Assembly (NCBI RefSeq): GCF_019219025.1
Contig: NZ_JAHUWN010000044.1
Coordinates: forward strand, 1-39,674
DNA: 39,674 nucleotides
From: Bacillus sp. sid0103
GTDB lineage: Bacteria > Bacillota > Bacilli > Bacillales_B > DSM-18226
Direction: 5' to 3'
Position numbers and translations under genes: made by a program. Below, piece by piece: positions 1 through 6,829 of the stretch (position 1 is its first letter; each line of letters starts with the position of its first letter). The notes under the pieces were generated by a model. That model was not told the origin of the DNA. It was given only the letters and a program-made list of their open reading frames with translations, and ran no database searches.

Positions 1-201
1 TTCCTCATGAGAGGAAAAGGATTATCCGGTATTAGCACCGGTTTCCCGGTGTTATCCCAGTCTTACAGGCAGGTTGCCCACGTGTTACTCACCCGTCCGC
101 CGCTAACCAACAGGAGCAAGCTCCTATCAATTCGCTCGACTTGCATGTATTAGGCACGCCGCCAGCGTTCGTCCTGAGCCAGGATCAAACTCTCCAAGAA
201 A
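1..201 (-). rRNA. 16S rRNA, 5' part only
   Basis: On the minus strand the sequence reads GAGAGTTTGATCCTGGCTCA from about 195 downward, the universally conserved 5' end of bacterial 16S rRNA. It continues through the conserved first helices to the left edge of the window, where it is cut. The mature 5' end is placed near 201 by comparison with the remembered Bacillus end (seven bases before GAGAGTTT). The gene is transcribed out of the window from the tandem promoters at 330-436. Confidence 0.97.
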
Positions 202-229
202 GTTGATTAGCTCATTTTGTTACGTTGGC

Positions 230-251
230 TTAGTTTCGTATTCGAAACTAA
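230..251 (-). other. Hairpin in the 16S leader
   Basis: Perfect 9-bp inverted repeat (TTAGTTTCG, 4-nt loop, CGAAACTAA) in the transcribed leader between the rRNA promoter and the 16S 5' end. It has no T-run, so it is not a terminator. A role in leader processing or antitermination is an inference from position only. Confidence 0.5.
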
Positions 252-329
252 ATTTATTGTTTGTTTGCACGATTTTGTTTGTTTAGTTTTCAAAGAACAA
301 AGTCACATCATAAAGAAGCGACAAAAAAT

Positions 330-359
330 ATTATACTATAATTCTCACAAATAAGTCAA
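330..359 (-). promoter_or_regulatory. rRNA operon promoter P2 (proximal)
   Basis: Minus strand: -35 TTGACT (354-359), 18-nt spacer, perfect -10 TATAAT (330-335). It lies about 130 bp upstream of the 16S 5' end, as expected for the proximal promoter of a Bacillus rRNA operon. Confidence 0.8.
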
Positions 360-406
360 CATATTTTTTAATTAAAATATTTTACTCGTTCGAAGAGAAC
401 TTTTAC

Positions 407-436
407 ATAATAGCATGTCCTTTACTATAAATTCAA
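407..436 (-). promoter_or_regulatory. rRNA operon promoter P1 (distal)
   Basis: Minus strand: -35 TTGAAT (431-436), 18-nt spacer, -10 TATTAT (407-412) preceded by TGC (an extended -10 TGn). It sits about 77 bp upstream of P2, giving the tandem pair typical of Bacillus rRNA operons. Confidence 0.6.
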
Positions 437-450
437 GATGAAATTTTTTC

Positions 451-488
451 CAAAAATAAGAGCAGTGATTAACCATATAAACCACTGC
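451..488 (-). terminator. Terminator after the kinase-like gene
   Basis: 9-bp stem (GCAGTGGTT with AATCACTGC, one G-T pair) and a 9-nt loop, followed on the minus strand by CTTATTTTTGG. It lies 39 bp beyond the stop of the kinase-like gene and separates that operon from the rRNA promoters. Confidence 0.8.
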
Positions 489-526
489 CCCCTTTTAAAA
501 CCTTAAATTTTTAAAAGATTACCTTA

Positions 527-1099
527 TTATTCTATCTTATGGTTCTTCCATTCCTTATATAAGGAAGGGTTGATCTTCTTAACATGTGCTAAAAATTCTT
601 CCAAATAACCGAGTTTTTTTAATCCTGTAAACATTTTAGTTGGGACAGACCTTACTGTATACAAAGCCCTTTTGTGATCGATCACTTTTATTTCTTCACG
701 TTCATTAAAAAAAATATGGCGGACCTCTGTGTCCAGTCTAGCAAAACCAATCTTTTTTAATTCATCTAACATGAATAAAATCTTTTTTACAATTGATTCA
801 GGAAGTTGTTTCTCCTTTTTCAAGTAAGCTTTAAGATTACCTCCATTCACAAACTCCATCACGATATAATTTGAACCATACTCATAAAGTCGGGGAATAA
901 CAGAACTCGATTGTCCTATTTGCAGTGCGCTTAGTTCCTTTTTTTGGTTATCTTCATTTACATATACTTTGACACACGTCTCAGGTGTCAATTGAAAAAT
1001 AGATCCATCTGCACCTTTCCCAATCATTTTATAACCGCTCAAGTCTTGAATTGTTACTTTACCGTTATTTTTCGCTACTAAATTATAAAAATCTTTCAT
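527..1099 (-). CDS. Small serine/threonine-kinase-like protein (YrzF type)
   Basis: A 190-residue protein with the N-lobe of a protein-kinase fold: a glycine loop (IGKGADGSIFQL), a lysine strand (CVKVY) and a hinge (YIVMEFVNGGNL). The catalytic region is not a classical HRD/DFG pair; it reads TEVRHIFFNE followed by IKVIDHKRA, as in the short YrzF-like or lipopolysaccharide-kinase-like proteins of Bacillus, so activity is uncertain. An upstream TTG at 1129 extends the frame by ten codons. The ATG at 1099 is preferred because AGAAGGAG stands seven bases before it. The gene is the last of the saccharide-type operon, 31 bp after the epimerase stop, and is followed by a terminator. Family placement is from memory. 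Confidence 0.75.
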   Translation of the reverse strand: MKDFYNLVAKNNGKVTIQDLSGYKMIGKGADGSIFQLTPETCVKVYVNEDNQKKELSALQIGQSSSVIPRLYEYGSNYIVMEFVNGGNLKAYLKKEKQLPESIVKKILFMLDELKKIGFARLDTEVRHIFFNEREEIKVIDHKRALYTVRSVPTKMFTGLKKLGYLEEFLAHVKKINPSLYKEWKNHKIE

Positions 1100-1130
1100 C
1101 TCTAATCTCCTTCTATATTTTTCGTCCAAT

Positions 1131-2060
1131 TTATGTCCTTGTATTTGTTGTTCCTTTATAATACTTTAAAGTTTCGTTTAATCCTGTTTGCAAATCAAAG
1201 ATTGGTTTCCAAGACAAAAGATTCACAGCATTGGTATTATCCAATTGACTATAACGAATATCCCCTTTTCGTTCAGGCATCATGATGGGCGATATATTGG
1301 TAGAAGTGAGTGATTTAACTGCCTGAAATAGATCGTTTATACTTGTCTTAGAATTAGTGCCGATATTGAAAATTCCATTTGTCCCCTTTTCAATGGACAT
1401 TATATTGGCATACGCGACATCTTTCACATACACAAAATCTCTCGTTTGTTCTCCGTCTCCAAATATATATGGCAATTCACCATTTAGCACCTTTTTAAAA
1501 AATATCGAGATGACTCCACCTTCTCCTTTAGATGATTGGCGAGGGCCGTAAACATTCGCATATCTAAGGATTGTGTACGGAAGTTGAAAAAGTTGACTAA
1601 AGGTCTGAATGTATAGTTCTGAAGAATATTTGCTGATCCCATAAAAGGATTGAGGCTGAATGGAGAATGTTTCCTTTATACTACAGTCATCTTTTACCCC
1701 ATATACGGCACAGGAAGATGCAAATATGAATTTTTGAACATTATACTTATGGCAGCAGTCTAATAAACGAATCGTGCCAAGAATATTTTGGGTAGCATCA
1801 CCGACTGGATTTTGTACGGAAAAGGCAACATCCACTTGTGCTGCCAAATGGATCACAAAATCCGGTTTTTCCCTTATAAATACAGTCTCTATTTGTGGAG
1901 AACAGATATCCATATTAATAAAACGAACATTGGGTTGGACAAATTCTCTATTACCTGACACTAAATTATCCACAACAATCGGTTCATACCCAGATTGAAT
2001 TAATAAATCAACAACATGGGAACCAATAAAACCAGCTCCCCCAGTCACGAGTACCTTCAT
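1131..2060 (-). CDS. NAD-dependent sugar-nucleotide epimerase/dehydratase (YtcB/GalE-like)
   Basis: 309-residue extended short-chain dehydrogenase. The Rossmann motif TGGAGFIG is at residues 6-13, the catalytic serine lies in SSCAVYG near 115, and the YGISK pair is Y140/K144. All residues needed for an NAD-dependent UDP-sugar 4-epimerase or dehydratase are present; the substrate cannot be told. The length and the CotS-like and glycosyltransferase neighbours resemble YtcB of the Bacillus subtilis spore-coat saccharide region. The SD in front of its ATG is weak. A 19-codon ORF with a perfect SD ends in an ATGA overlap with this start, so translation is probably coupled. Confidence 0.88.
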   Translation of the reverse strand: MKVLVTGGAGFIGSHVVDLLIQSGYEPIVVDNLVSGNREFVQPNVRFINMDICSPQIETVFIREKPDFVIHLAAQVDVAFSVQNPVGDATQNILGTIRLLDCCHKYNVQKFIFASSCAVYGVKDDCSIKETFSIQPQSFYGISKYSSELYIQTFSQLFQLPYTILRYANVYGPRQSSKGEGGVISIFFKKVLNGELPYIFGDGEQTRDFVYVKDVAYANIMSIEKGTNGIFNIGTNSKTSINDLFQAVKSLTSTNISPIMMPERKGDIRYSQLDNTNAVNLLSWKPIFDLQTGLNETLKYYKGTTNTRT

Positions 2061-2116
2061 CCAGACTCACAACCATCTTTTTTTATTCTTAAAGAAGAAT
2101 GTCCAATCTTTTCCAT
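2057..2116 (-). CDS. 19-residue leader ORF coupled to the epimerase
   Basis: AAAGGAG stands eight bases before an ATG at 2116, which opens a 19-codon ORF (MEKIGHSSLRIKKDGCESG). Its TGA overlaps the epimerase ATG as ATGA. The epimerase itself has no convincing SD, so ribosomes finishing this ORF probably feed it. The peptide matches no family I recognise; its purpose may simply be coupling. Alternatives are an N-terminal remnant of another gene or chance. Confidence 0.5.
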   Translation of the reverse strand: MEKIGHSSLRIKKDGCESG

Positions 2117-2160
2117 TCAAAAAACTCCTTTAATGGTTTTAGACATTAGTTGTTCCACTT

Positions 2161-3231
2161 CTATAATCCTAGTTCTTTTCCCCAAACCTCAATTTTCTCA
2201 AGGTATCTCTTAAGAAGTGAGCTTTTTCCTCCATCAAGCACTTTTTGCAAGTGACTGGAAAGCTTTTTTTCTAGTGTTCTTTGTAAATAGGCCTTTTTAA
2301 GCAGGTTGAGTGGATCTTCATTGAAGGTTATTCCATATTTCTGCATTTCCTGGCAATAAACCTGAACGCATTTCCTCCGAATCTCTTCTTCCCTCTGCTG
2401 CCAATCTGAGCGAAAATCTATTAGTAATTCAACCAAAACGACCAAATCATACCAACACGGATAATGCTTTGCTGATTCCCAATCAATTAGAGACACTTTC
2501 CAATTCTCATTTTCATCATTCGCATTTTCACAGCAAATATTGTGTACATGAAGGTCTCCATGGATAAGACATTGACCACCTTCAGTAATTTCAGGAAAAA
2601 AAACAGGACCCTTTTTTAAAATTCGTTTGATCATTTTATACCTTGGTTCCACCAATTCTCGTAAATTAGGATCTTTCATTGCCAATTCCAGGCTCTCTTG
2701 TGCTTTTTTGACTCCTTTCGTTCGTTCCTTCATCTTCTCGTCAGAATCAAAATAAGGCAGAGAGGAGTCAAATAGATTTGCATGCTGCAAAAATCGTTGT
2801 TTAAACGTAATAGCATGAAATTTTGCTACCATTGGGATAATTCGTTCTAAATGCTCGGGAGTTAATTTTATTTGTCCTCTTAGTGGCCGCAAGCATTCAG
2901 TAAACATCCATGTTTCATTACCATTTACCTTCGGTTCAATCCAATACAATTTCGGCATAAACTCATGGTATATCTTATAGGCTTTTTGATACATATTGAT
3001 TTCCAGCCTGTGATTTTCTTTCAATGGCAGTTTGTATATTTTAAGCACAATCGGAATGATGTCCTGACCATCTGAAAGTACCAACTTCCAAATACTTGTC
3101 TTTTCCCGTGAATTTTTGAGACATTCTATTCTTTCTTCGAGCAATTTTACTTTTTTACCAAGAACTTTATTAAGCTTTTTTTCCCAATCAAATTGCTTCC
3201 AACATTTAATGATCTCTTCTAAACTATTCAA
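2161..3231 (-). CDS. CotS/aminoglycoside-phosphotransferase-family kinase
   Basis: 356 residues with the choline-kinase/APH fold signatures: the Brenner-type loop CLIHGDLHVHN near residues 220-230 and the metal-binding SLIDWESA near 250. The family includes the spore-coat proteins CotS, CotI and YutH and small-molecule kinases. The location between an ATP-grasp ligase and a sugar epimerase fits a coat-saccharide role rather than antibiotic resistance. The start is TTG at 3231, with GGGAGG 11 bases upstream. The C-terminal third is rich in Lys, Glu and Leu. Substrate unknown. Confidence 0.8.
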   Translation of the reverse strand: MNSLEEIIKCWKQFDWEKKLNKVLGKKVKLLEERIECLKNSREKTSIWKLVLSDGQDIIPIVLKIYKLPLKENHRLEINMYQKAYKIYHEFMPKLYWIEPKVNGNETWMFTECLRPLRGQIKLTPEHLERIIPMVAKFHAITFKQRFLQHANLFDSSLPYFDSDEKMKERTKGVKKAQESLELAMKDPNLRELVEPRYKMIKRILKKGPVFFPEITEGGQCLIHGDLHVHNICCENANDENENWKVSLIDWESAKHYPCWYDLVVLVELLIDFRSDWQQREEEIRRKCVQVYCQEMQKYGITFNEDPLNLLKKAYLQRTLEKKLSSHLQKVLDGGKSSLLKRYLEKIEVWGKELGL

Positions 3232-3262
3232 ACAGAAAGTTCCCTCCCAATATTGTCATTTC

Positions 3263-4441
3263 TTACTGTCTCCCCCATAAATTTCGCAAATGGGATACAA
3301 AGCTACGAACAAATGGCATGGGGTCATTCCAAGCAAATAGTGCCTCAACCTTTTTTCCAGATAAGCTCTTTATCCACTCAAAAAATTTCATTTCCCCAGC
3401 TTTTTGTTTTTGGCGAAAGGAAAGAAAATCACGGACAAAGTAAACCCATTTGACCCCTTCTTTCTGCACTGTCACTGGTGTTGGATTTTGCCCGGTAAGG
3501 GATAAATAATACAAGTAGGCCAAATTGACCCCACAAGCACTCGATAATGCTTGAGTTAAACCTATTCTTGAATTGATTTCGATAAATTTCAATTTCCCAT
3601 CTCTTGGGTCCCGTTTAAATTCGGCAATAGCCAAACCTTTGAATTGAATATCTTTTAGAAAGGTAGTAGCGAGTTGAATGACTTCTTCGTCCCTAATACT
3701 AAGGGCAAGAGCAGTGGATCCAAAATGAGGAGGAAATTGATGTAATTTTTGGTTCATCCACAAGCCAATTAAATTCATCTTTTCGTCAAAAAATGTTTTG
3801 ACGGAATAAATACAATCCTCATCACCGGGGATGACTTCCTGGATCATTAGTTCACCGAATGGCCGATAAAAAAGGTATTCTTCTCTCAATTGGGAAGGCT
3901 GTTCTACTACAATGGCTTTCTTATAAAGTCGATGATCGATATTTGAGCGGAAATGAGAAGAATAAACTGGTTTTAATATACAAGGGAAGGTAATTTGATG
4001 GATGATTTGCTCAAACTGTTCTTCGTTATTTATAGCGTATGTTTTGGGGCATGGCACATTTGATTTCAGGGCCAATTCATACGTTAATCTTTTATCTAAT
4101 ACGGCTTCGACCAATGTGTGTTTAGGTAATATAAACCGATAGTAGTGTGAAAGGACAAATCTGTTTTTTGAAATAAACTGAACAAAGTCATCTGACCCCG
4201 CATACAGGACGGCCTTTTGTCCAAACTTTTGTGCCATACTGGTAAGAAATAGAATTAATGCAGGCGCCTCACTGACTGGATTTGGACAAATTCCACAAGT
4301 GGCAAACCGAGTTTTTCCGATTTCATATTTTCCTTTCGTATCAAAGGCATATACCTTTATCCCTTTTTTCGCTAGACTCCTCACAATCCCTATCCCGGTT
4401 GCACTTAGATCAAGAACAACGGCAGGAACATCATGTCTCAT
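3263..4441 (-). CDS. ATP-grasp carboxylate-amine ligase-like protein
   Basis: 392 residues. The N-terminal pre-ATP-grasp domain starts with an AVVLDLSATGIGIVRSLA Rossmann-like strand-helix. The ATP-grasp core follows, with the lysine strand FPCILKPVYSS, the hinge region LMIQEVIPGDEDCIYSV and the metal-binding FIEINSRIGLTQALS. Such proteins ligate an amino group to a carboxylate (D-Asp-ligase, PylC and CarB-like relatives) and often occur in cell-surface polysaccharide loci. The start ATG is preceded by AAAGGGGG. It is separated by 15 bp from the glycosyltransferase stop and 31 bp from the CotS-like kinase start, so it is in the same operon. Exact substrate not deducible. Confidence 0.8.
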   Translation of the reverse strand: MRHDVPAVVLDLSATGIGIVRSLAKKGIKVYAFDTKGKYEIGKTRFATCGICPNPVSEAPALILFLTSMAQKFGQKAVLYAGSDDFVQFISKNRFVLSHYYRFILPKHTLVEAVLDKRLTYELALKSNVPCPKTYAINNEEQFEQIIHQITFPCILKPVYSSHFRSNIDHRLYKKAIVVEQPSQLREEYLFYRPFGELMIQEVIPGDEDCIYSVKTFFDEKMNLIGLWMNQKLHQFPPHFGSTALALSIRDEEVIQLATTFLKDIQFKGLAIAEFKRDPRDGKLKFIEINSRIGLTQALSSACGVNLAYLYYLSLTGQNPTPVTVQKEGVKWVYFVRDFLSFRQKQKAGEMKFFEWIKSLSGKKVEALFAWNDPMPFVRSFVSHLRNLWGRQ

Positions 4442-4456
4442 TGCTTTTTCCCCCTT

Positions 4457-5770
4457 TCATAATAATGATTGATAGATTTCTTCAATATTTTGGACCATGT
4501 TACTAACGGTTAAATGTTGTAGCGCAAATGCCTGTGCATTGCCCGCTAATTCTGTCCTAAGTGATTCTTTTCGCAAAAGGAGCGATAACTTTTCAGCAAG
4601 TTGCTTTGGATTAGCTGGTTCAACTATAAATCCTGAATAGTTATCTTTAATAATTTCCGGAATGCCGCCACAATTAGTCGTAAGTATTGCCTGATTGGAA
4701 AACATTGCCTCAATTATTGAGATTGGCAGCGTATCACTCGTGGTTGGCAGAACAAAAATGTCTGATTCCCTTAACAATTTTGGTACGTCTTCTCTGCTTC
4801 CTAAGAATGTTACGTTTTTTAATTTCAACTCACTGACCTGCTTTTCGAGTGTATTTCTCATCTCACCATCGCCTACAATCCGTACTTCTACATTTTTCAT
4901 CTTGTCTTTAATAAGAGCAAGCGCTTTAAATAAATACTCATGACCTTTACGGGGGCGTAGGCGTGAGACACAGGTAATTACCGTGTTGCGTTGGCTTTTT
5001 TTATTTTTCTTCTGATTATTCCCTCCACCAAAATCAATCCCAGTATAAACAGTGGTTATTTTATTTTCCTCCGCGCCTAAATTTCTTAGAATTGGGCGAA
5101 AGACATCGCAAAGGACGATTACTTGATTGGCATTTTTAATGGCTTGTTTATCAATGGCGGAAAAATAGATTTCCTCAAGCGAACCTTTTTCCATCAAGTT
5201 AAACTTTAATCTGTTTTGGGTCATAAATCCGTGAGGTGTAAAAAGAAGAGGTATTTGAAAGGATTGGTTTAGGATCCCCATAACATTTGCTGTATATCGA
5301 TCTTGTGCGTGGATAATATCGTATTTTGCCAGATTAATATTTTTTAGCATCGTATAATAACTGTATAGTTTGCTGAAGTTGTGTAGTATTTTTCGATTAC
5401 TGCTTCCATACCGATTGTTAAAAAATTGTTCGAATTGCTCGGAAGATCGATCGCGTAATGCCTTCATTTCCTCTGACTGAAAAGAGTTTAGTGCGATTAC
5501 ATCAACACTATGTCCTAAATTTTCTAAGCCAGTTTTAAGTGAAGTGATATAGTTCTGCAGGCCACCGATCATTGGATATTCCCAAAACGTTGTGATTAAT
5601 ATCTTCATTTTTTTGTTTTGTAGTTCTGGTGAATCGATTGGCCACCACCTTTCTATCTCATATTCTTCTTCATAAGGCTCACTGACCCCATAATATTGAT
5701 CCATAGCAGAGATTAGGTAAGGAAAAAGGGTCGGCTGAAAAGATTGATCATTTTGTAGTTCATCTCTCAC
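4457..5770 (-). CDS. Glycosyltransferase family 4 (CotSA-like)
   Basis: 437 residues, GT-B fold. The N-terminal domain begins MKILITTFWEYPMIGGLQNY. The C-terminal domain has CVSRLRPRKGHEYLF, VGDGEMRNTLE and the nucleotide-sugar-binding region DTLPISIIEAMFSNQAILTT, typical of family 4 retaining enzymes. A GTG at 5770 is chosen as start: AGGAGG stands eight bases before it and its GTGA overlaps the stop of the PIG-L gene, whereas an ATG two codons earlier is too close to the SD. About 54 residues precede the usual family start, an extra segment rich in aromatic and acidic residues with no SD at the internal MKIL. Donor and acceptor unknown; a coat or crust glycan is inferred from the neighbours. 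Confidence 0.88.
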   Translation of the reverse strand: MRDELQNDQSFQPTLFPYLISAMDQYYGVSEPYEEEYEIERWWPIDSPELQNKKMKILITTFWEYPMIGGLQNYITSLKTGLENLGHSVDVIALNSFQSEEMKALRDRSSEQFEQFFNNRYGSSNRKILHNFSKLYSYYTMLKNINLAKYDIIHAQDRYTANVMGILNQSFQIPLLFTPHGFMTQNRLKFNLMEKGSLEEIYFSAIDKQAIKNANQVIVLCDVFRPILRNLGAEENKITTVYTGIDFGGGNNQKKNKKSQRNTVITCVSRLRPRKGHEYLFKALALIKDKMKNVEVRIVGDGEMRNTLEKQVSELKLKNVTFLGSREDVPKLLRESDIFVLPTTSDTLPISIIEAMFSNQAILTTNCGGIPEIIKDNYSGFIVEPANPKQLAEKLSLLLRKESLRTELAGNAQAFALQHLTVSNMVQNIEEIYQSLL

Positions 5771-6423
5771 TTCCATACCCTCCTAATGATTTCAAAAGCT
5801 TCCGCGTACTCGACCCCAACCGTCATTCCTCTGACGCGCGCTAAGTATTCCACTCCGTCATAGGAACGTGGATGTGGGAAGGGTCTCATTTCTACATCAT
5901 AATGGTGAAGAGATTTGAGCTTGTCGTCGATGGTATCTGTAATATCAACAAAATAATTGGGTTTAAATTCTTTATCATTTGTATGTTGGCTCCATTCACT
6001 GGAAGAAACCGTTTCAAAACAAAGAATCTCAACCGGTTTTTTTCCAGGCAACGGCCGGGCTGCTGTTAACACTGCCTGAAACAAAATTTGGTGGTCCTTG
6101 TTGGTGTCACCATAATGATGGGTGAAAATCATTGAAGGAGCATATTTGTCCAAAAGCCCTTCGATAGATTTGTTGATTTCCACCAGAGGGATGGTCTCCA
6201 ATCGAAGATTGGGTAATTCCAAAAATAGCACCTCTTCCACCCCTAATTGTCTGTTTGCCTGCAGCATTAATGGCTGAATCCGATGTTCCTCTTCCTTACG
6301 TCCCTTAGCAGCAATAACAGTAATTACCTTATAGCCATGATTAATTAACTTCTTAATGGTTCCGCCGCTCCCAAGAATCTCATCATCAGGATGAGCGGCA
6401 ATCACTAACACATTCTCACTCAT
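5767..6423 (-). CDS. PIG-L/LmbE-family deacetylase
   Basis: 218 residues. The zinc motif AHPDDE is at residues 10-15, and the downstream THHYGDTNKDHQ near 99-112 supplies the third ligand. This family removes N-acetyl groups from GlcNAc-linked substrates (bacillithiol BshB, GlcNAc-PI, glycans). Here it is the first gene of the saccharide group and is coupled to a GT4 glycosyltransferase by a GTGA overlap. That GT4-plus-deacetylase pairing also recalls BshA/BshB, but the long GT4 N-terminus and the CotS-like neighbours favour a surface-glycan role. GAGGTG stands five bases before the ATG. Confidence 0.88.
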   Translation of the reverse strand: MSENVLVIAAHPDDEILGSGGTIKKLINHGYKVITVIAAKGRKEEEHRIQPLMLQANRQLGVEEVLFLELPNLRLETIPLVEINKSIEGLLDKYAPSMIFTHHYGDTNKDHQILFQAVLTAARPLPGKKPVEILCFETVSSSEWSQHTNDKEFKPNYFVDITDTIDDKLKSLHHYDVEMRPFPHPRSYDGVEYLARVRGMTVGVEYAEAFEIIRRVWK

Positions 6424-6578
6424 TAGAACACCTCAACTCCAGTTAAAATAGTTTTCTTGTAATTATATGAAGATAAGTTAGAGTCGATATGGACAAAGTG
6501 AATAAATATGAAAAATAGGCGGATTCTTGGTGTTTTTATCTGTTTTGCTTAAACCTCTGGCTATATCACTATTATAAA

Positions 6579-6610
6579 AAACAAAAAAACATATGCTTTT
6601 CGCATATGTT
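6579..6610 (-). terminator. Terminator after the broken GGDEF/EAL gene
   Basis: Stem ACATATGC with GCATATGT and a 5-nt loop, followed on the minus strand by a T-run. It lies just beyond the EAL C-terminal remnant and shares the 17-bp sequence AACAAAAAAACATATGC with the terminator at 8312-8340. The stretch between it and the PIG-L start at 6423 holds the upstream region of that operon; I see no clear promoter there. Confidence 0.8.
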
Positions 6611-6616
6611 CTGGAT

Positions 6617-6718
6617 TTAGTTAATCTTACTTCTTTCCATTAAGTTTTTTTCAAACGCTTTCACAGGAAGCGGTTTACTAAAATATTACCCTTGGGCTTC
6701 AATACACTTTTGTTGGAA
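6617..6718 (-). pseudogene. Remnant of an EAL-domain C-terminus
   Basis: Minus-strand reading gives QQKCIEAQG, a TAA at 6688-6686, then YFSKPLPVKAFEKNLMERS and a stop at 6617. This matches the end of EAL phosphodiesterases (GYYFSKPLP followed by an F/E-rich helix), with the first Tyr codon replaced by TAA. It is in the same orientation as the GGDEF gene at 6767-8257 and is what is left of that gene's original 3' end, beyond the inverted piece. Confidence 0.8.
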
Positions 6719-6719
6719 C

Positions 6720-6829
6720 CTTGAAAGCAATCAATTGATTAGAGCAGAAGCATTGCTTCGTTGGAATCATCCCCAAAAAGGATTTATTACTCCTGCGGAA
6801 TTCATACCTGTCGCAGAGGAAACCGGTTT
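6720..6829 (+). pseudogene. Inverted internal fragment of the EAL domain
   Basis: On the plus strand this stretch encodes LESNQLIRAEALLRW followed by NHPQKGFITPAEFIPVAEE and TGF, the classic first third of an EAL domain, including the E-A-L motif itself. The surrounding gene runs on the minus strand, so this piece has been flipped inside it. The right junction lies on the 10-bp palindrome AAACCGGTTT (6820-6829); the left junction lies between 6718 and 6720. It has no start codon or SD and cannot be translated as a unit. Confidence 0.88.

Noticed and set aside
2161..3231. Aminoglycoside resistance gene.
   Set aside because: It has the APH fold motifs, but the family is broad and the neighbours are coat-saccharide type; nothing indicates a drug substrate.
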